Shown here: in pieces, positions 6,178-6,258 of the stretch | Layout: the number at the start of each line of letters is the position of its first letter | Numbering within the stretch: the stretch's first letter is position 1 | Translations under genes and position numbers: made by a program | Origin: an uncultured Lachnospiraceae bacterium | GTDB taxonomy: Bacteria; Bacillota; Clostridia; Lachnospirales; Lachnospiraceae | Direction of reading: 5' to 3' | Assembly (NCBI GenBank): GCA_947174725.1 | Contig: CAMWKA010000111.1 | Location: 1 to 6,258 of the forward strand | Length of the DNA stretch: 6,258 bases | The notes under the pieces: generated by a model | The model's input: only the letters and a program-made list of their open reading frames with translations | What the model was told of the DNA's origin: nothing | Database searches by the model: none

Positions 6178-6204
6178 ATCTCGGAGGTCAACTAATCTTA
6201 AAAA
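6172..6204. other. Degraded copy of the Illumina P5-side adapter (artefact)
   Basis: GTGTAGATCTCGG at 6172-6184 is identical to the P5 part of the Nextera adapter read in reverse complement; A at 6185 replaces T, GGTC matches again, and the following bases diverge but keep ATC-TT at 6195-6199 and then run into A (6200-6204), as reads do after running off the adapter end. It joins directly to the transporter coding sequence. Confidence 0.85.
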
Positions 6205-6209
6205 CACAA

Positions 6210-6258
6210 ATACACATCTGACGATGCCGACGACTTAATAGGTGTAGATCTCGGTGGT
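6210..6258. other. Nextera transposase adapter with i5 index (artefact)
   Basis: ATACACATCT (6210-6219) is the inner part of the Tn5 mosaic end. GACGATGCCGACGA (6220-6233) follows, which differs from the standard adapter only by A for C at 6224. The 8 bases CTTAATAG (6234-6241) occupy the index position; the reverse complement CTATTAAG is, as I recall, Nextera XT index S518. GTGTAGATCTCGGTGGT (6242-6258) is the P5 part and runs to the last base of the window. The order and spacing match the adapter exactly. Confidence 0.95.

Noticed and set aside
5944..6207. Minus-strand open frame of 87 codons at the window end
   Set aside because: It is antisense to the transporter and begins within the adapter-derived bases.

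Overview
The window looks like the end of a draft contig from a Lachnospiraceae-type Clostridium (Firmicutes). The grounds are the EF-Ts with a long internal insertion, the clostridial galactokinase variant, the ParE-type toxin, the polyadenine/AGGA-type ribosome sites, and compact plus-strand genes separated by simple hairpin terminators. The genus cannot be fixed from the sequence.

Layout, all on the plus strand: (1) the 3' part of tsf (EF-Ts), closed by a strong hairpin terminator; (2) an AT-rich two-gene toxin-antitoxin module with its own near-consensus promoter, made of a 52-residue antitoxin starting at GTG and overlapping by ATGA a RelE/ParE-family toxin; (3) a single galactokinase gene (Leloir pathway) with a short palindrome in its leader; (4) a soluble c-di-GMP phosphodiesterase with a PAS-like N-terminus, a degenerate GGDEF domain and an intact EAL domain, driven by an extended -10 promoter that overlaps a 12-nt palindrome and closed by a very strong terminator; (5) the N-terminal half of an MMPL/RND-type membrane transporter.

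The last 87 bases are not biological. They match the Illumina Nextera P5-side adapter: a degraded copy from 6172 and a cleaner copy from about 6210, with an 8-base index (CTTAATAG) between the Tn5-side and P5-side parts. The stop codon that appears to end the transporter at 6175-6177 lies inside this adapter, so the transporter is a contig-end fragment and not a short protein.

The genes do not form one pathway: each looks like its own transcription unit, and only the antitoxin and toxin are clearly coupled. I do not see an undescribed multi-gene system. The points most worth following up are the adapter-made stop codon, the minimal antitoxin without a visible DNA-binding domain, the EF-Ts insertion, the two promoter-proximal palindromes, and the terminator placed directly before the transporter gene.
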